Shown one piece after another: positions 42,682 through 52,938 of a DNA stretch of 64,000 nt; within the stretch, counting starts at the first letter, position 1; each line of letters begins with the position of its first letter. Where the stretch lies: assembly GCA_026168605.1 (NCBI GenBank), contig JAPFDX010000042.1, forward strand, positions 1-64,000, written 5' to 3'. Below the pieces are notes generated by a model, which was not told the DNA's origin, searched no databases, and worked only from the letters and a program-made list of their open reading frames with translations. Source of the stretch: Roseburia sp. Lineage in GTDB: Bacteria; Bacillota; Clostridia; Lachnospirales; Lachnospiraceae. The position numbers and the translations under genes were made by a program.

Positions 42682-45279
42682 TTATTTCTTTCGCATATCC
42701 GAGACAATCTTTTTCAACTGGATCAGCACGGTCGGGAGCACAGCGAGCAGCACAACCGTCAGAAGCTGCGTTCCCGACATCGTCTCAACTGCAAACAGTC
42801 TCTGAAGCGGAGCGACAAACAGTACGGCTGCCAGAAGCAGAACGCCCGTGGCAAATGCCCCCAGACTGTACCAGTTCCCCGAAAATCCGATCTTAAAAAT
42901 AGAATGTCTGCTGCGGCAGTTAAAGCCGTGGAACAGTCTCGCAAGCGTCAGGGTCGCAAATGCCATCGTGCTCGCGAGCGCCGCGCTATGCTCCAGTCCC
43001 ACATAAAATGCTGCCATTGTGCTGACTGCGATCAGACCGCCCTGCACGAGAAGTTTCAGCAAAAATTCTTTATTTAAAATGCCGCTCTTCGGATCTCTCG
43101 GTTTCTCCGCAAGAACATCCTGCGCCATCGGCTCCATCCCGATCGCGAGCGCCGGAAGCGAGTCTGTCAGAAGATTGATAAAGAGCAGATGCACCGGGGC
43201 AAACGGCATCGGCAGCGCCATAATGGATGTGTAGAGCACAGCCATGATCCCCGCCATATTTCCCGAGAGTAGGAACATGATCGCATTTTTAATATTTTTA
43301 TACACATTTCTTCCGTTTGCGACCGCCCGGATGATCGTTGCAAAATTGTCGTCCGTCAGGATCATGGACGCCGCATCCTTCGACACCTCGGTTCCCGTAA
43401 TTCCCATCGCAACGCCGATGTCCGCCGCCTTTAGGGCAGGCGCATCGTTGACGCCGTCGCCTGTCATCGAAACGATATTTCCCTTTCTCTGCCATGCCTG
43501 CACGATGCGGATCTTATTTTCCGGCGAGACGCGCGCGAATACTGCGATGCGCGCGATCAGCTCATCCAGCTCCTTGTCTGTCATCGCATCAAGCTCTGTC
43601 CCGGTCATCGCAATGTCCCCGTCCTCAAAGATACCGATCTCCTTTGCAATCGCAACCGCGGTGATCTTGTGGTCACCCGTGATCATCACCGGACGTATGC
43701 CGGCGCGCTTTGCCTCCGCTACCGCTGTCTTTGACTCCTCACGCGGCGGGTCGATCATCGCCACCAGTCCGAGGAAGGTAAAATCTTTTTCCCCTTCCAG
43801 CGTCAGCACATCCTCCGTCTCCCTATATGCAAATGCGAGCACACGCAAGCCGTTTTCCGAAAACTCCTGATTCTTTTTCTCAATCTGTGCGCGGTCGCTC
43901 TCCGTCATTTCCCGCACGCCGTTTTTATCCCAGATGCGCACGGTGCGGTCGAGCAGCACATCCAGCGCGCCCTTTGTCAGAACCGTCGGCACGCCGTGCA
44001 GCAGATATTTCGTGCTCATCAGCTTGCGGTCAGAATCAAACGGCAATTCCTCCTTGCGCTCCATCACCTCGCGGAAGAAATCATCGTCAATGTTGACCTT
44101 GCGCACCATCTCAAGCAGCGCGGACTCCGTCGGGTCTCCGATCACCTTATCCCCCGCGATCTTCGAATCATTATTCAAAATCGCGTCATACATCAGGTAG
44201 CGGTGTAACTGTTCCTTGATGTCAAGCTCCTCCGGCGCGATCGTCTGTCCGTCAATATAGATCTGCTTGACGGTCATTTTATTCTGCGTCAGCGTTCCGG
44301 TCTTATCCGAACAGATCACCGAAACGCATCCGAGGCTCTCGACTGCCTTCAGATCCTTGATGATGGCATTCTCCTTCGCCATCTTCTGCGTTCCCATCGC
44401 CTGCACGATCGTGACGATCGAGCTTAACGCCTCCGGGATTGCCGCAACCGCCAGCGCAACCGCAAACATCAGTGAATCAAGCACCGGCATATCGCGGTAC
44501 AGGCTCAGTCCAAACACACCCGCACAGATCACGAGAATGATTGCCGCAAGCTTCTTTCCGAAATCGTCCAGTGATTTTTGCAGCGGCGTTTTCTTTTCCT
44601 GCGCCGCATTTAGCATTCCGGCGATCTTGCCGATCTCCGTCTCCATTCCCGTGCCCGTCACAACCACGGTCGCGCGCCCGTAGGTCACAAGGCTTCCGGA
44701 ATAGACCATATTCGTGCGGTCCGCCAGCGCACATTCCTCCCCGAATGTACCCTCCTTCTTATCCACGTTCGTGGATTCCCCGGTGAGAGAACTCTCATTC
44801 ACCTGGAGTGAATAATTCTTTATGATCCTTCCGTCCGCAGCGACCAGATCGCCCGCCTCCAGTAGCAGAATATCTCCCGGCACAACCTGTTTTGCCGGAA
44901 TCTCAACCTTTGTTCCAAGGCGCAGCACCTTCGCGTTCGGGGACGAGAGACTCTTTAGGCTTTCCAGAGACTTCTCCGCCTTCTTGTACTGCACGGTTCC
45001 AAGCACCGCATTTAACACGATGACAACCAGGATCACGATCGTGCTCTCCATATTTCCGGAAAAAGCGGAAATCACCGCCGCCACGATCAGGATCGCCACC
45101 AGAAGATCGGCGAACTGTCCCAGAAACACCTGTAGCAGCGTTTTCTTCTTCCCCTCGGCGAGGACGTTCTCACCGTAAGTCTTAAGCCGCCCCGCAGCCT
45201 CCTCTTCCGCCAGACCGTTTATGGTTGTATCCATATTTTCCATCACGTCTTCCGCAGAAATCTGATACCATTCTTTCAT
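42682..45279 (-). CDS. Calcium-type P-type ATPase (copy 1)
   Basis: 865 residues of the P2A/P2B cation pump type. N-terminal cation-ATPase domain, LTGES (actuator) near residue 167, a TM4 VAAIPEAL metal-site motif, phosphorylation site CSDKTGTLTQNKM near residue 325, MTGDGVNDAPALKAADIGVAMG near residue 605, and six C-terminal transmembrane segments. IPEA replaces the commoner IPEGLP. The likely role is Ca2+ (or Mn2+) export. ATG 45279 has GGAGGAAAG upstream. It lies downstream of a second pump gene on the same strand, separated by a terminator and repeat. Confidence 0.92.
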   Translation of the reverse strand: MKEWYQISAEDVMENMDTTINGLAEEEAAGRLKTYGENVLAEGKKKTLLQVFLGQFADLLVAILIVAAVISAFSGNMESTIVILVVIVLNAVLGTVQYKKAEKSLESLKSLSSPNAKVLRLGTKVEIPAKQVVPGDILLLEAGDLVAADGRIIKNYSLQVNESSLTGESTNVDKKEGTFGEECALADRTNMVYSGSLVTYGRATVVVTGTGMETEIGKIAGMLNAAQEKKTPLQKSLDDFGKKLAAIILVICAGVFGLSLYRDMPVLDSLMFAVALAVAAIPEALSSIVTIVQAMGTQKMAKENAIIKDLKAVESLGCVSVICSDKTGTLTQNKMTVKQIYIDGQTIAPEELDIKEQLHRYLMYDAILNNDSKIAGDKVIGDPTESALLEMVRKVNIDDDFFREVMERKEELPFDSDRKLMSTKYLLHGVPTVLTKGALDVLLDRTVRIWDKNGVREMTESDRAQIEKKNQEFSENGLRVLAFAYRETEDVLTLEGEKDFTFLGLVAMIDPPREESKTAVAEAKRAGIRPVMITGDHKITAVAIAKEIGIFEDGDIAMTGTELDAMTDKELDELIARIAVFARVSPENKIRIVQAWQRKGNIVSMTGDGVNDAPALKAADIGVAMGITGTEVSKDAASMILTDDNFATIIRAVANGRNVYKNIKNAIMFLLSGNMAGIMAVLYTSIMALPMPFAPVHLLFINLLTDSLPALAIGMEPMAQDVLAEKPRDPKSGILNKEFLLKLLVQGGLIAVSTMAAFYVGLEHSAALASTMAFATLTLARLFHGFNCRSRHSIFKIGFSGNWYSLGAFATGVLLLAAVLFVAPLQRLFAVETMSGTQLLTVVLLAVLPTVLIQLKKIVSDMRKK

Positions 45280-45334
45280 GCTCTTTCCTCCACTTCTATT
45301 TTGTTCCAAAAGCTGCCCGATTACTCATGTATTT

Positions 45335-45422
45335 ATGGCTGGCAAATACACAAATCAGAATACCATTTTTGCATTTTACCAAGCCCACTTTTAAAAATCT
45401 CATTTTGCCATCCGCATCCCAT
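45335..45422. repeat. Degenerate relative of the 310-bp inverted repeat arm
   Basis: CACAAATCAGAAT followed by a CATTTTTG / ATTTTACCAA / CTTTTAAAAAT pattern parallels CACAAATCAGAATCTCATTT and onward at 4988-5035. The spacer between the two ATPase genes contains this, the terminator next to it and no gene I can support. Confidence 0.55.
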
Positions 45423-45426
45423 AAAG

Positions 45427-45490
45427 CAAAAAAATGAGACCTCTGCGCGCGAAAAGAGATCTTCCTCTTATCACACGCTAAAAGTCTCAT
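45427..45490 (-). terminator. Terminator between the two pump genes
   Basis: On the minus strand ATGAGAC pairs with GTCTCAT around an inner AAGAG/CTCTT stem and is followed by TTTTTTT. It would stop transcripts from the upstream (copy 2) pump gene. Confidence 0.7.
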
Positions 45491-45632
45491 AACCATTCAT
45501 GGGGACTGTGGTATACAACGCCAGATCCCATGCGGACCGCGAATGTTGACGCTGTATTTATATTACTCCCTCTTAGCAGCTTCTTATTGGATTAGTTTGC
45601 AGTATAACGAATCATTCCTCTCTTGTCAACCG

Positions 45633-48185
45633 TTATTTGGAAACTTTTGCAAAAAGTACCAGCAGTTCGTGCGCCACGAGCGGCGCCGCCGCGAGTACGA
45701 GCAGTTTCACCCATTCAAAAACGGTGAGCTGGCAGGTGCCGAACAGCCCGATAAAGTAGGGCAGCTCGGTGACCAGCATCTGCAAGCCGATTCCCACCGC
45801 CGCCGCGAGGATCATCAGCTTATTTTCCAGATGGTTCATACAAAACAGGGACGTCTCCACATCCCGCATCCCGACGGCATGGAAAAGCTGCGCCATACCA
45901 AGCACGGTAAAGGCATAAGTCTGGCAACGGCTCAAAAACTGTGTATCAGCCAACAGCCCACGGATCGCCTCAAACGTGACCGGACTGCCCTCCGCCAGAA
46001 GAAGCGCCACCGGCTGCTGCAAAAATGCCAGCAGACTGACTCCCCCTATGAGCAAGCCATAAAAGCAGGTGCAGCTCCACCCGCCATTGGCAAAGAGACT
46101 CTCATCCTTCCGGCGCGGCGGACGGTCCATGTAGCTTTTGTTCTCCTCCACGTCGACGCCGAGCGCAAGCGCGGGAAGGGAGTCGGTGATAAGGTTGATC
46201 CAGAGAATATGGCTCGATTTGAGCGGCGAGGCAAGCCCCATGATGATCGCCGCAAGCATCGTGATGATCTCTCCAAAATTCGACGACAGAAGAAAAAGCA
46301 CTGCCTTTCGGATATTTTCATAAATACAGCGCCCCTGGGCGATCGCCTTTGTGATCGTCGCAAAATTATCGTCCGCAAGCACAATATCCGCCGCATTCTT
46401 TGCGACGTCCGTTCCCGCCATCCCCATCGCGATTCCCACGTCTGCCGCCTTTAACGAGGGGGCATCGTTGACCCCGTCACCGGTCATTGCCGTGATCGCC
46501 CCATTCTTTTTGCACGCCGCCACGATGCGCACCTTATGCTCCGGGGAGACGTGCGCAAACACGCGTGTCTGGCGCATCCGGCGTGCAAGCTCCTGATCCT
46601 CCATCCCCTCCAGCTCCTCGCCCGAGATACACTCCGAGGGCTGCGTGGCGATCCCGAGTTCTTTTGCGATCGCAAACGCCGTATCCATGCGGTCTCCGGT
46701 GATCATCACGGTCGTCACCCCCGCCGCCGCAAATTCCGCGACCGCCTCCGCCGCTTCCGGGCGTACCGGGTCTGCCATCCCGGCAAGCCCGAGAAACGTC
46801 AGGTCATTTTCTTCCAGCGTACCCATATGCTCTCTCATACCGAGCGCCAGCACCCGGAGCCCTCTGCCCGTCAGTTCCCAGAGCGCCCCCCTGATCTGCT
46901 TTTTTACAGAGGGCGTCAGCGGCTTTTTTGCCCCGTCCATCCATACCGTCCGGCAGCGCGCCAGAATCTCATCCGGCGAGCCCTTTGTATAGGATATGGT
47001 TTCCCTGTTTCCGCGGTGCGCGGTAGACATCATTTTGCGCTCCGAATCGAAGGCGATCTCATCCACGCGCGGAAGTTTCCGCTCCAACGCCTCCCGCCGG
47101 ATGCCGTAACGCTCCGCCAGATCGAGGAGCGCGAGCTCTGTCGGGTCTCCCCTGCGTTCCCCGTCCGCCAGGGAAGCGTCATTGCAGAGTGCAAATCCAT
47201 AGAGGAACTGCTGCTCTCTGTCTGTATGCAGCTCCTCCGCCGCAAGCATCTGTCCGCCCGCATAGCATTTTGTCACGGTCATGCGGTTCTGCGTCAGTGT
47301 TCCGGTCTTATCCGAACAGACGATGCTGACACAGCCGAGTGTCTCCACACTCGGGAGCCGCTTTACGATCGTATGTACCTTTACCATGCGGGAAACACTA
47401 AGTGCCAGCACCATCGTGACGATCGCCGGAAGCCCCTCCGGGACAGCCGCCACCGCGAGCGAGATCGCCGTGATCAGCATCTCCGCGAGGTTACGCTTTT
47501 GCAGCACTGCCAGAACAAACAGCAGCACGCAGAGAAAAACTGAAACTGTCCCGAGAATTTTTCCGAGATCCGCCAACCGTTTTTGCAGCGGCGTCAGCTC
47601 CGTTTTTGTCTCCGTGAGCATCCGCGCAATCCTGCCGATTTCCGTGTCCATGCCGATCGCCGTGACGACTCCCTCGCCCCTGCCATAAGTGACATTCGTG
47701 GACATATACGCCTGATTTTTTTCCCGCGTGTCTTTGGGGACCGGAACAGACTCCCCAGTCAGCGCCGACTCCTCGATTTTCAGATTCACCGCCTGTGTCA
47801 GCCGCAGATCCGCCGGCACCTGACAGCCCGCCTCCAGCACCACGATGTCCCCCGGCAGCAGGTCCGCAGCCGGTATCTCCCTGATATGCGCTCCCTGACG
47901 TATCTGTGCGTGTGGGCTCGTCATTTCCTTGAGCGCTGCAAGCGCACGCCGCGCCCTGCCCTCCTGCACCATTCCGACCACGGCGTTGACCAGCACGACC
48001 GCCAGGATGATCGCCATATCTCCATATTCATGCAGCAGCAGAGAGATTGCCGCCGCAAAGAAAAGAATAAAAATCAGAGGATCGTTCAACTGTGCCAAAA
48101 ACGCCGCCAGCATAGAATCCTTTTTCTCATCCTCCAGTACGTTTTTCCCCCGCTCCCGTATGCCCGCCTGATATTTCTCTTCCAT
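45633..48185 (-). CDS. Calcium-type P-type ATPase (copy 2)
   Basis: 850 residues. LTGESVPVPK (actuator), VAAVPEGLPAIVTMVLAL (TM4, the classical Ca2+ motif), phosphorylation site CSDKTGTLTQNRM near residue 280, MTGDGVNDAPSLKAADVGIAMG, and six C-terminal helices are present. The N-terminus is about 30 residues shorter than copy 1 and begins with only part of the cation-ATPase N domain (KNVLEDEKKDS). An in-frame TAA lies a few codons upstream of ATG 48185, so no extension was missed. GGGGAA lies about 8 nt before the ATG. Confidence 0.92.
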   Translation of the reverse strand: MEEKYQAGIRERGKNVLEDEKKDSMLAAFLAQLNDPLIFILFFAAAISLLLHEYGDMAIILAVVLVNAVVGMVQEGRARRALAALKEMTSPHAQIRQGAHIREIPAADLLPGDIVVLEAGCQVPADLRLTQAVNLKIEESALTGESVPVPKDTREKNQAYMSTNVTYGRGEGVVTAIGMDTEIGRIARMLTETKTELTPLQKRLADLGKILGTVSVFLCVLLFVLAVLQKRNLAEMLITAISLAVAAVPEGLPAIVTMVLALSVSRMVKVHTIVKRLPSVETLGCVSIVCSDKTGTLTQNRMTVTKCYAGGQMLAAEELHTDREQQFLYGFALCNDASLADGERRGDPTELALLDLAERYGIRREALERKLPRVDEIAFDSERKMMSTAHRGNRETISYTKGSPDEILARCRTVWMDGAKKPLTPSVKKQIRGALWELTGRGLRVLALGMREHMGTLEENDLTFLGLAGMADPVRPEAAEAVAEFAAAGVTTVMITGDRMDTAFAIAKELGIATQPSECISGEELEGMEDQELARRMRQTRVFAHVSPEHKVRIVAACKKNGAITAMTGDGVNDAPSLKAADVGIAMGMAGTDVAKNAADIVLADDNFATITKAIAQGRCIYENIRKAVLFLLSSNFGEIITMLAAIIMGLASPLKSSHILWINLITDSLPALALGVDVEENKSYMDRPPRRKDESLFANGGWSCTCFYGLLIGGVSLLAFLQQPVALLLAEGSPVTFEAIRGLLADTQFLSRCQTYAFTVLGMAQLFHAVGMRDVETSLFCMNHLENKLMILAAAVGIGLQMLVTELPYFIGLFGTCQLTVFEWVKLLVLAAAPLVAHELLVLFAKVSK

Positions 48186-48269
48186 GCCCACACTTCCCCA
48201 TCTTTTTTATCAAGACATTCTATGAGGACGTGCTGTGCATTATGCTTTTTATTTCCTAAAATACAAGAG

Positions 48270-48301
48270 AGGATGTAAACTGCTCATACAGCTTACATCC
48301 T
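48270..48301 (-). terminator. Hairpin after the chemoreceptor gene
   Basis: AGGATGTAA / TTACATCCT with further pairing GCTG / CAG(T) inside, followed on the minus strand by CTCTTGTATTTT. A moderately convincing terminator. Confidence 0.6.
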
Positions 48302-48318
48302 CCCACAATCAAACAAAT

Positions 48319-50010
48319 CTACTCCAATACAAATCTCTTTACGATTTCCCTGAGGTTCTCCACACACTCGTAACACTGTGCCACCATATCCTGCGTCGTT
48401 CCGGTCTTCTCCACCATATTGCTGGTCTTTGCCGCAATATCCGTGACTCCGATGGAAGACTCTCCCACGGTGTCATTGATGCCAGCAAGCGCCTGCGCGA
48501 TCGACTCGATCGAAGTTGCCAGACCGTTCATCGCCTCTTTTACGTCCTCCATGCTGCTTCTGAATACATCGGCATCTTCCTTATACTGCTCGCTGACCTG
48601 CTCAAATCCCTTGTACTCCGTCAGCACAGTATTTTCGAGGAAACTTGTGGTGTCCTCCAGACACTCCGCCATATTGGCAACCGCCACATTGACCTCCTGC
48701 ACAATATTGCCGATATCCGAGATCGCCTTTGATGTCTGGTCGGCAAGGCTGCCGATCTCTGTCGCAACCACGGCGAATCCGCGTCCTGCCTCCCCGGCTC
48801 TCGCCGCCTCGATCGAAGCGTTGAGCGCGAGCAGACTGGTCTGCGAAGAAATCTCCATGATCGTGCCGCTCAGCTCATTAATCTTCTCCACTGCTCTGGA
48901 TCCCGCGATCGCCTTATCCGCCTTCGTCTTGACACTGTTATACATATCAAGCGTCTTGTTGCTTGCCTCCATCGTCCGTGTGCGCAGATCCACCGCACGC
49001 GCCATAACCTCCTGGGAGGTCTTTGCACTGTCGGTCGCCATCGCGTTGATCGTCTCTGCTCCCTCCTTGATGGAATTGACATTCTCGCTGATCGTCTCTG
49101 TCGTCGCCGCAGTCTCCTCCATACCTGCCGCAAGCTCCTCGCTCGTCGCAGAGTTGTCCGCACACATATGGTCAACCGTGGTCGTCATCTGCTGCAATCC
49201 ATCAATATTCTCCGTGATCTGGTTGCCCGCCTGGCTGATGTCTACCACCATACCGCTGACACTCTGGCGCATCCGCTCTACCGCACGTGCCATCTCCCCC
49301 GTCTCATCCTTCCGGTGGGACAGCTTATCCGCAACTGCACTTGGACGGAAATCAAGTTCCGCAGCATTCTCAATGATCTGTGTCAACTGCTTGATCGGCT
49401 TACAGATAAATCTGCTGACAACCAGACCGAGCGCTGCGCAGATCACAAGGCTTGAAAGCGCTGTCAGTATCATTGCCGCGATCATCTCGCGTGCCGGCGC
49501 TGTGATCTCATCCTGATCTGCCGTGATAACGACAATCTTTTTATCATCGGAAACCGCATATGCGGCATACTTCATACTTCCCTGGTAATCATATAAAACA
49601 ACCTTATCCTCCGGCACTGCGCCGCTCTTTAACTCTGCCACTACCGCCTGCACCACTGTATTTTCAACCGGATGCCCAATCTTCTCCTCCGACGGGTGGT
49701 AGAGCATCGTGCCGTCCTCAGCTACCAGATAAGCATAGGAGGATTCAATTCCCTCCATTGCAACCTCTCCGATCACATTTTTATAAAGCGCAAGGTCTGC
49801 CGTTTCCGGAAGATTGCTCACCACTGCCGCCTCCGTTTCCGCGAGGCTTAAGATGTAGTCACTGTACACCCCATTCAGTTCCCGCTCCATCTTCATCGCT
49901 GCATTTGTCACGCTTCCGATTATTGATAAAAGTACTATTCCAATCGACAACAATCCCACTTTCATTGAAATTGAGTGAAAAAAGCTGACTTTACCTCTTT
50001 TGTTTTCCAT
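48319..50010 (-). CDS. Methyl-accepting chemotaxis protein
   Basis: About 563 residues. TM1 at about residues 18-38, an extracellular single-Cache-like domain ([23 protein letters not shown] near residue 100, in parts), TM2 near residues 175-200, a HAMP region ([19 protein letters not shown]), and the long signalling coil with the hairpin tip stretch [18 protein letters not shown] near residue 430. No C-terminal receptor-modification pentapeptide is seen. It senses an unknown small ligand and signals to CheA. ATG 50010 is chosen because GGGAG precedes it. Confidence 0.93.
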   Translation of the reverse strand: MENKRGKVSFFHSISMKVGLLSIGIVLLSIIGSVTNAAMKMERELNGVYSDYILSLAETEAAVVSNLPETADLALYKNVIGEVAMEGIESSYAYLVAEDGTMLYHPSEEKIGHPVENTVVQAVVAELKSGAVPEDKVVLYDYQGSMKYAAYAVSDDKKIVVITADQDEITAPAREMIAAMILTALSSLVICAALGLVVSRFICKPIKQLTQIIENAAELDFRPSAVADKLSHRKDETGEMARAVERMRQSVSGMVVDISQAGNQITENIDGLQQMTTTVDHMCADNSATSEELAAGMEETAATTETISENVNSIKEGAETINAMATDSAKTSQEVMARAVDLRTRTMEASNKTLDMYNSVKTKADKAIAGSRAVEKINELSGTIMEISSQTSLLALNASIEAARAGEAGRGFAVVATEIGSLADQTSKAISDIGNIVQEVNVAVANMAECLEDTTSFLENTVLTEYKGFEQVSEQYKEDADVFRSSMEDVKEAMNGLATSIESIAQALAGINDTVGESSIGVTDIAAKTSNMVEKTGTTQDMVAQCYECVENLREIVKRFVLE

Positions 50011-50115
50011 AATAGACACTCCCATCCTTTTGTATTTTCCACAAATTCTTCTTATGTTCCTATTGTATCAATAATTTTTACATCATGCAACTATTGTTCC
50101 AGTTTTTCAAAACAT

Positions 50116-50144
50116 AAAAAGAGTTTCGCGCGCGAAACTCTTTC
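50116..50144 (-). terminator. Palindromic hairpin, second terminator of tRNA-Tyr
   Basis: AAAGAGTTTCGCG / CGCGAAACTCTTT, with T-run on both strands. It is related to the first hairpin of the dispersed 130-bp repeat and may serve the convergent or upstream transcripts both ways. Confidence 0.65.
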
Positions 50145-50150
50145 GTAAAA

Positions 50151-50175
50151 TAAAAAAATCACCTTTTATGGTGAT
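50151..50175 (-). terminator. Terminator of tRNA-Tyr
   Basis: On the minus strand AATCACC / GGTGATT with loop ATAAAA-like spacing, then TTTTTTT, directly after the tRNA. Confidence 0.75.
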
Positions 50176-50180
50176 TGGAA

Positions 50181-50262
50181 TGGGCAGAGGTGGATTCGAA
50201 CCACCGAAGCAATTTGCAGCAGATTTACAGTCTGTCCCCTTTGGCCACTCGGGAATCTGCCC
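50181..50262 (-). tRNA. tRNA-Tyr (GTA)
   Basis: 82 nt with a long variable arm, as in bacterial tRNA-Tyr. Acceptor GGGCAGA / TCTGCCC, anticodon loop CTGTAAA (GTA), T-arm GGTTCGAATCC, discriminator A; CCA is not encoded. Confidence 0.95.
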
Positions 50263-50295
50263 ATTTTTATATCAGATGACCTCTGACAAGGATTG

Positions 50296-50324
50296 ATTAT
50301 AGCACACTCTTTTCGATTATGCAA
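50296..50324 (-). promoter_or_regulatory. Promoter of tRNA-Tyr
   Basis: On the minus strand TTGCAT, 17 nt, TATAAT, about 34 bp before the tRNA. Confidence 0.75.
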
Positions 50325-50342
50325 GCACAAAAAAGCGTATGC

Positions 50343-50368
50343 AAAAAGCAGCCTTTCGGCTGCTTTTT
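50343..50368. terminator. Bidirectional terminator
   Basis: AAAAAGCAGCC, TTTC, GGCTGCTTTTT: a perfect stem with T-runs on both strands. It would end leftward ftsH transcripts before tRNA-Tyr. Between it and the ftsH stop (50.37-50.56 kb) the DNA is AT-rich, with one GGGGG/CCCCC hairpin around a TATTATAATA palindrome and no gene. Confidence 0.8.
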
Positions 50369-50559
50369 AGGAGAAGGTATTTTTACTATGGGGTATAGCA
50401 AAAACTATATATAATGTATTGGGGGTTTTTACGTGTATTATAATACCACGCCCCCGCCAATAAGTGTGCACAAACTTCACAAAATTCACTATTTAAAATT
50501 GTGCATATTGTATATGCTCTTTCCAATGTTTTGCAAATGCCATTCAGAAATCTGCACAA

Positions 50560-52395
50560 TTACGCCTCAAACAGCGCCTCAAACTCGCTGCGTCCGATCT
50601 TTTCCTTTTCCAGAAGGAGCGCTGCGCAGGCATCTAACACCCTGCGGTTCTCCGTGATCAGCTCGCGCGCCTTTGCGTAGCTCTCGTCAATGATGCGCTT
50701 GATCTCCCTGTCAATCTCCGTCGCCACGTTCTCGCCGTAGCTTCTGGTGTGCGCGAGATCTCTTCCGATAAACACCTCGTCGTCGTCGTTGTCATAGCAG
50801 ATCAGACCGATATTCTCGGACATACCGTACTTGGTCACCATCGCCTTGGCAAGCTTCGTCGCCTGCTTGATATCCTGCGACGCCCCGGTCGTGATGTCGT
50901 CAAACACCAGCTCCTCCGCCACGCGCCCGCCCAGCGACACAATGATGTCCTGAAGCATCTTGCCGCGCGTGTTAAACACATCGTCGCGCTCCGGCAGCGG
51001 CATCGTATAGCCGGCTGCGCCCGCCCCGGTCGGGATGATCGACACCGAGTACACCGGCCCGACGTCCGGCAGCACATGGAACAGGATCGCGTGCCCCGCC
51101 TCGTGGAAGGCGGTAATGCGCTTCTCCTTATCTGAGATGATACGGCTCTTCTTCTCCGCACCGATGCCGACCTTGACAAACGATTTCCGGATATCTTCCT
51201 GAATGATATACGCGCGGTCTTCCTTTGCCGCGACGATCGCCGCCTCGTTTAAAAGGTTTTCAAGATCCGCGCCGGTAAAGCCCGCCGTAGTCTGTGCGAT
51301 CTGCTTTAAATCCACATCGTCGCCCAGCGGTTTGTTTTTTGCGTGCACGGCGAGGATCTCCTCCCTGCCGCCCACATCCGGACGACCGACGTGCACCTTG
51401 CGGTCAAAGCGCCCCGGACGCATAATCGCCGGATCCAGGATATCCACACGGTTGGTCGCTGCCATCACGATGATCCCCTCATTAACGCCAAAGCCGTCCA
51501 TCTCGACGAGCATCTGGTTTAAGGTCTGCTCGCGCTCATCGTGACCGCCGCCCATTCCGGTCCCGCGCCGTCTCGCCACCGCGTCGATCTCGTCGATAAA
51601 TACGATACACGGCGCATTTTTCTTTGCGTCCTCAAAAAGGTCGCGCACACGGGATGCGCCGACACCGACAAACATCTCCACAAAATCCGAGCCGGAAATG
51701 CTAAAGAACGGCACACCCGCCTCGCCAGCAATCGCCTTTGCAAGCAGCGTCTTACCTGTTCCGGGAGGTCCCACCAGAAGCACGCCCTTTGGAATCCTCG
51801 CGCCGAGCTTCGTGTATTTGCCCGGAGCCCGCAGAAAGTCCACGATCTCCTCGAGTTCTTCCTTCTCCTCCTTAAGCCCCGCCACCTTCGCAAAGGTGAT
51901 GCGCTTCGCCGGATCGTCCGTCATCAGCTTCGCGCGGCTCTTGCCAAAATTCATCATCCGTCCGCCGCCACCGCCGCCGGAATTGGCAGCCGCCTGGTTG
52001 CTCATGATGATAAAAAAGATAAAGACGGTCGCAAAAATGATCAGATACGGGAGCATCGTGACAAGCCAGCTCTCCTTCGGCGGGTTCTCCACCGTGTAAG
52101 CCGTAAACTTCTGCTCCCGCAAATAACCTTCCATCTCATTGACGTCATTGACTGCCAGACGCTTTGCAGAACCGTCCTCGAAGGTGATATAGACGTTTCC
52201 GGTCGGCACCTCGCCGCGGTTTGGCACAAGCGTAAGGCTCGCGACCTTTCCGTCCTCCAGAGCCTTCTCAAACTCCGCGCGCGTGTAATTGTTGACCGAC
52301 GTGCTACCATCCATCCAGTACCAGATACCGACAACCGCCAGTATCAGCAGCAGATAGATACCAAATCCTCTGTAACTGCTCTTTTTTGTATTCAA
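50560..52395 (-). CDS. ftsH: ATP-dependent zinc metalloprotease FtsH (copy 2)
   Basis: 611 residues. TM1 at about residues 11-26, TM2 at about residues 107-128, Walker A GPPGTGKT near residue 203, Walker [17 protein letters not shown] near residue 260, [21 protein letters not shown], and zinc site HEAGH near residue 426. It differs from copy 1 throughout. Its position after tilS-hpt is the ancestral Firmicute location, so this is the likely orthologue of Bacillus FtsH and copy 1 is the paralogue. Confidence 0.97.
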   Translation of the reverse strand: MNTKKSSYRGFGIYLLLILAVVGIWYWMDGSTSVNNYTRAEFEKALEDGKVASLTLVPNRGEVPTGNVYITFEDGSAKRLAVNDVNEMEGYLREQKFTAYTVENPPKESWLVTMLPYLIIFATVFIFFIIMSNQAAANSGGGGGGRMMNFGKSRAKLMTDDPAKRITFAKVAGLKEEKEELEEIVDFLRAPGKYTKLGARIPKGVLLVGPPGTGKTLLAKAIAGEAGVPFFSISGSDFVEMFVGVGASRVRDLFEDAKKNAPCIVFIDEIDAVARRRGTGMGGGHDEREQTLNQMLVEMDGFGVNEGIIVMAATNRVDILDPAIMRPGRFDRKVHVGRPDVGGREEILAVHAKNKPLGDDVDLKQIAQTTAGFTGADLENLLNEAAIVAAKEDRAYIIQEDIRKSFVKVGIGAEKKSRIISDKEKRITAFHEAGHAILFHVLPDVGPVYSVSIIPTGAGAAGYTMPLPERDDVFNTRGKMLQDIIVSLGGRVAEELVFDDITTGASQDIKQATKLAKAMVTKYGMSENIGLICYDNDDDEVFIGRDLAHTRSYGENVATEIDREIKRIIDESYAKARELITENRRVLDACAALLLEKEKIGRSEFEALFEA

Positions 52396-52407
52396 CTTGC
52401 TTCTCCT

Positions 52408-52938
52408 TTATTCCTCTATCTCAACATATCCAATATATGGCAGATTGCGGTATTTCTGGTCGTAGTCCAGCCCGTAGCCCACAACGAACTCATCCGGGAT
52501 CTCAAATCCCACAAAATCTACCGGAACCTCCACCACTCTGCGGTCCGGTTTATCCAAAAGGGTGCAGAGTCTTAAGCTCTTTGGATTTCTTGTTTTCAAA
52601 TTCTCTAACAAATAGCTCAGGGTTCTTCCCGAATCAATGATGTCCTCGATCACCAGAACATTTTTGCCCTCAATGCTCGTTCCCAGATCGTTGACAATGC
52701 GCACGACGCCGCTGGACGACGTGCCCGCTCCGTAGCTGGAAACCGACATAAACTCAAGCTCTACCGGCGAGGTGATGCGCTTTGCCAGCTCGCAGGTGAA
52801 AAATACCGAGCCCTTCAAAATACAGATCAGGCAGACGGGCTCCTCTCCGTAGGTCTCGCTGATCTGTGCTCCAAGTTCCCTGATCCTCTTTTCAATCTGC
52901 TCCTCTGTCAGATACTCCTTAATGTTCTTAATCTTCAC
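52408..52938 (-). CDS. hpt: Hypoxanthine phosphoribosyltransferase
   Basis: Purine salvage: hypoxanthine or guanine plus PRPP to IMP or GMP. About 176 residues with the PRPP loop VLVIEDIIDSGRTL near residue 95 and FVGFEIPDEFVVGYGLDY near residue 145. The start is taken as GTG 52938 (VKIKNIKEYL) because GGAGGA lies 8 nt upstream; the frame is open to GTG 52953 but then that Shine-Dalgarno would be inside the gene. It overlaps tilS by 11 nt. Confidence 0.95.
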   Translation of the reverse strand: MKIKNIKEYLTEEQIEKRIRELGAQISETYGEEPVCLICILKGSVFFTCELAKRITSPVELEFMSVSSYGAGTSSSGVVRIVNDLGTSIEGKNVLVIEDIIDSGRTLSYLLENLKTRNPKSLRLCTLLDKPDRRVVEVPVDFVGFEIPDEFVVGYGLDYDQKYRNLPYIGYVEIEE

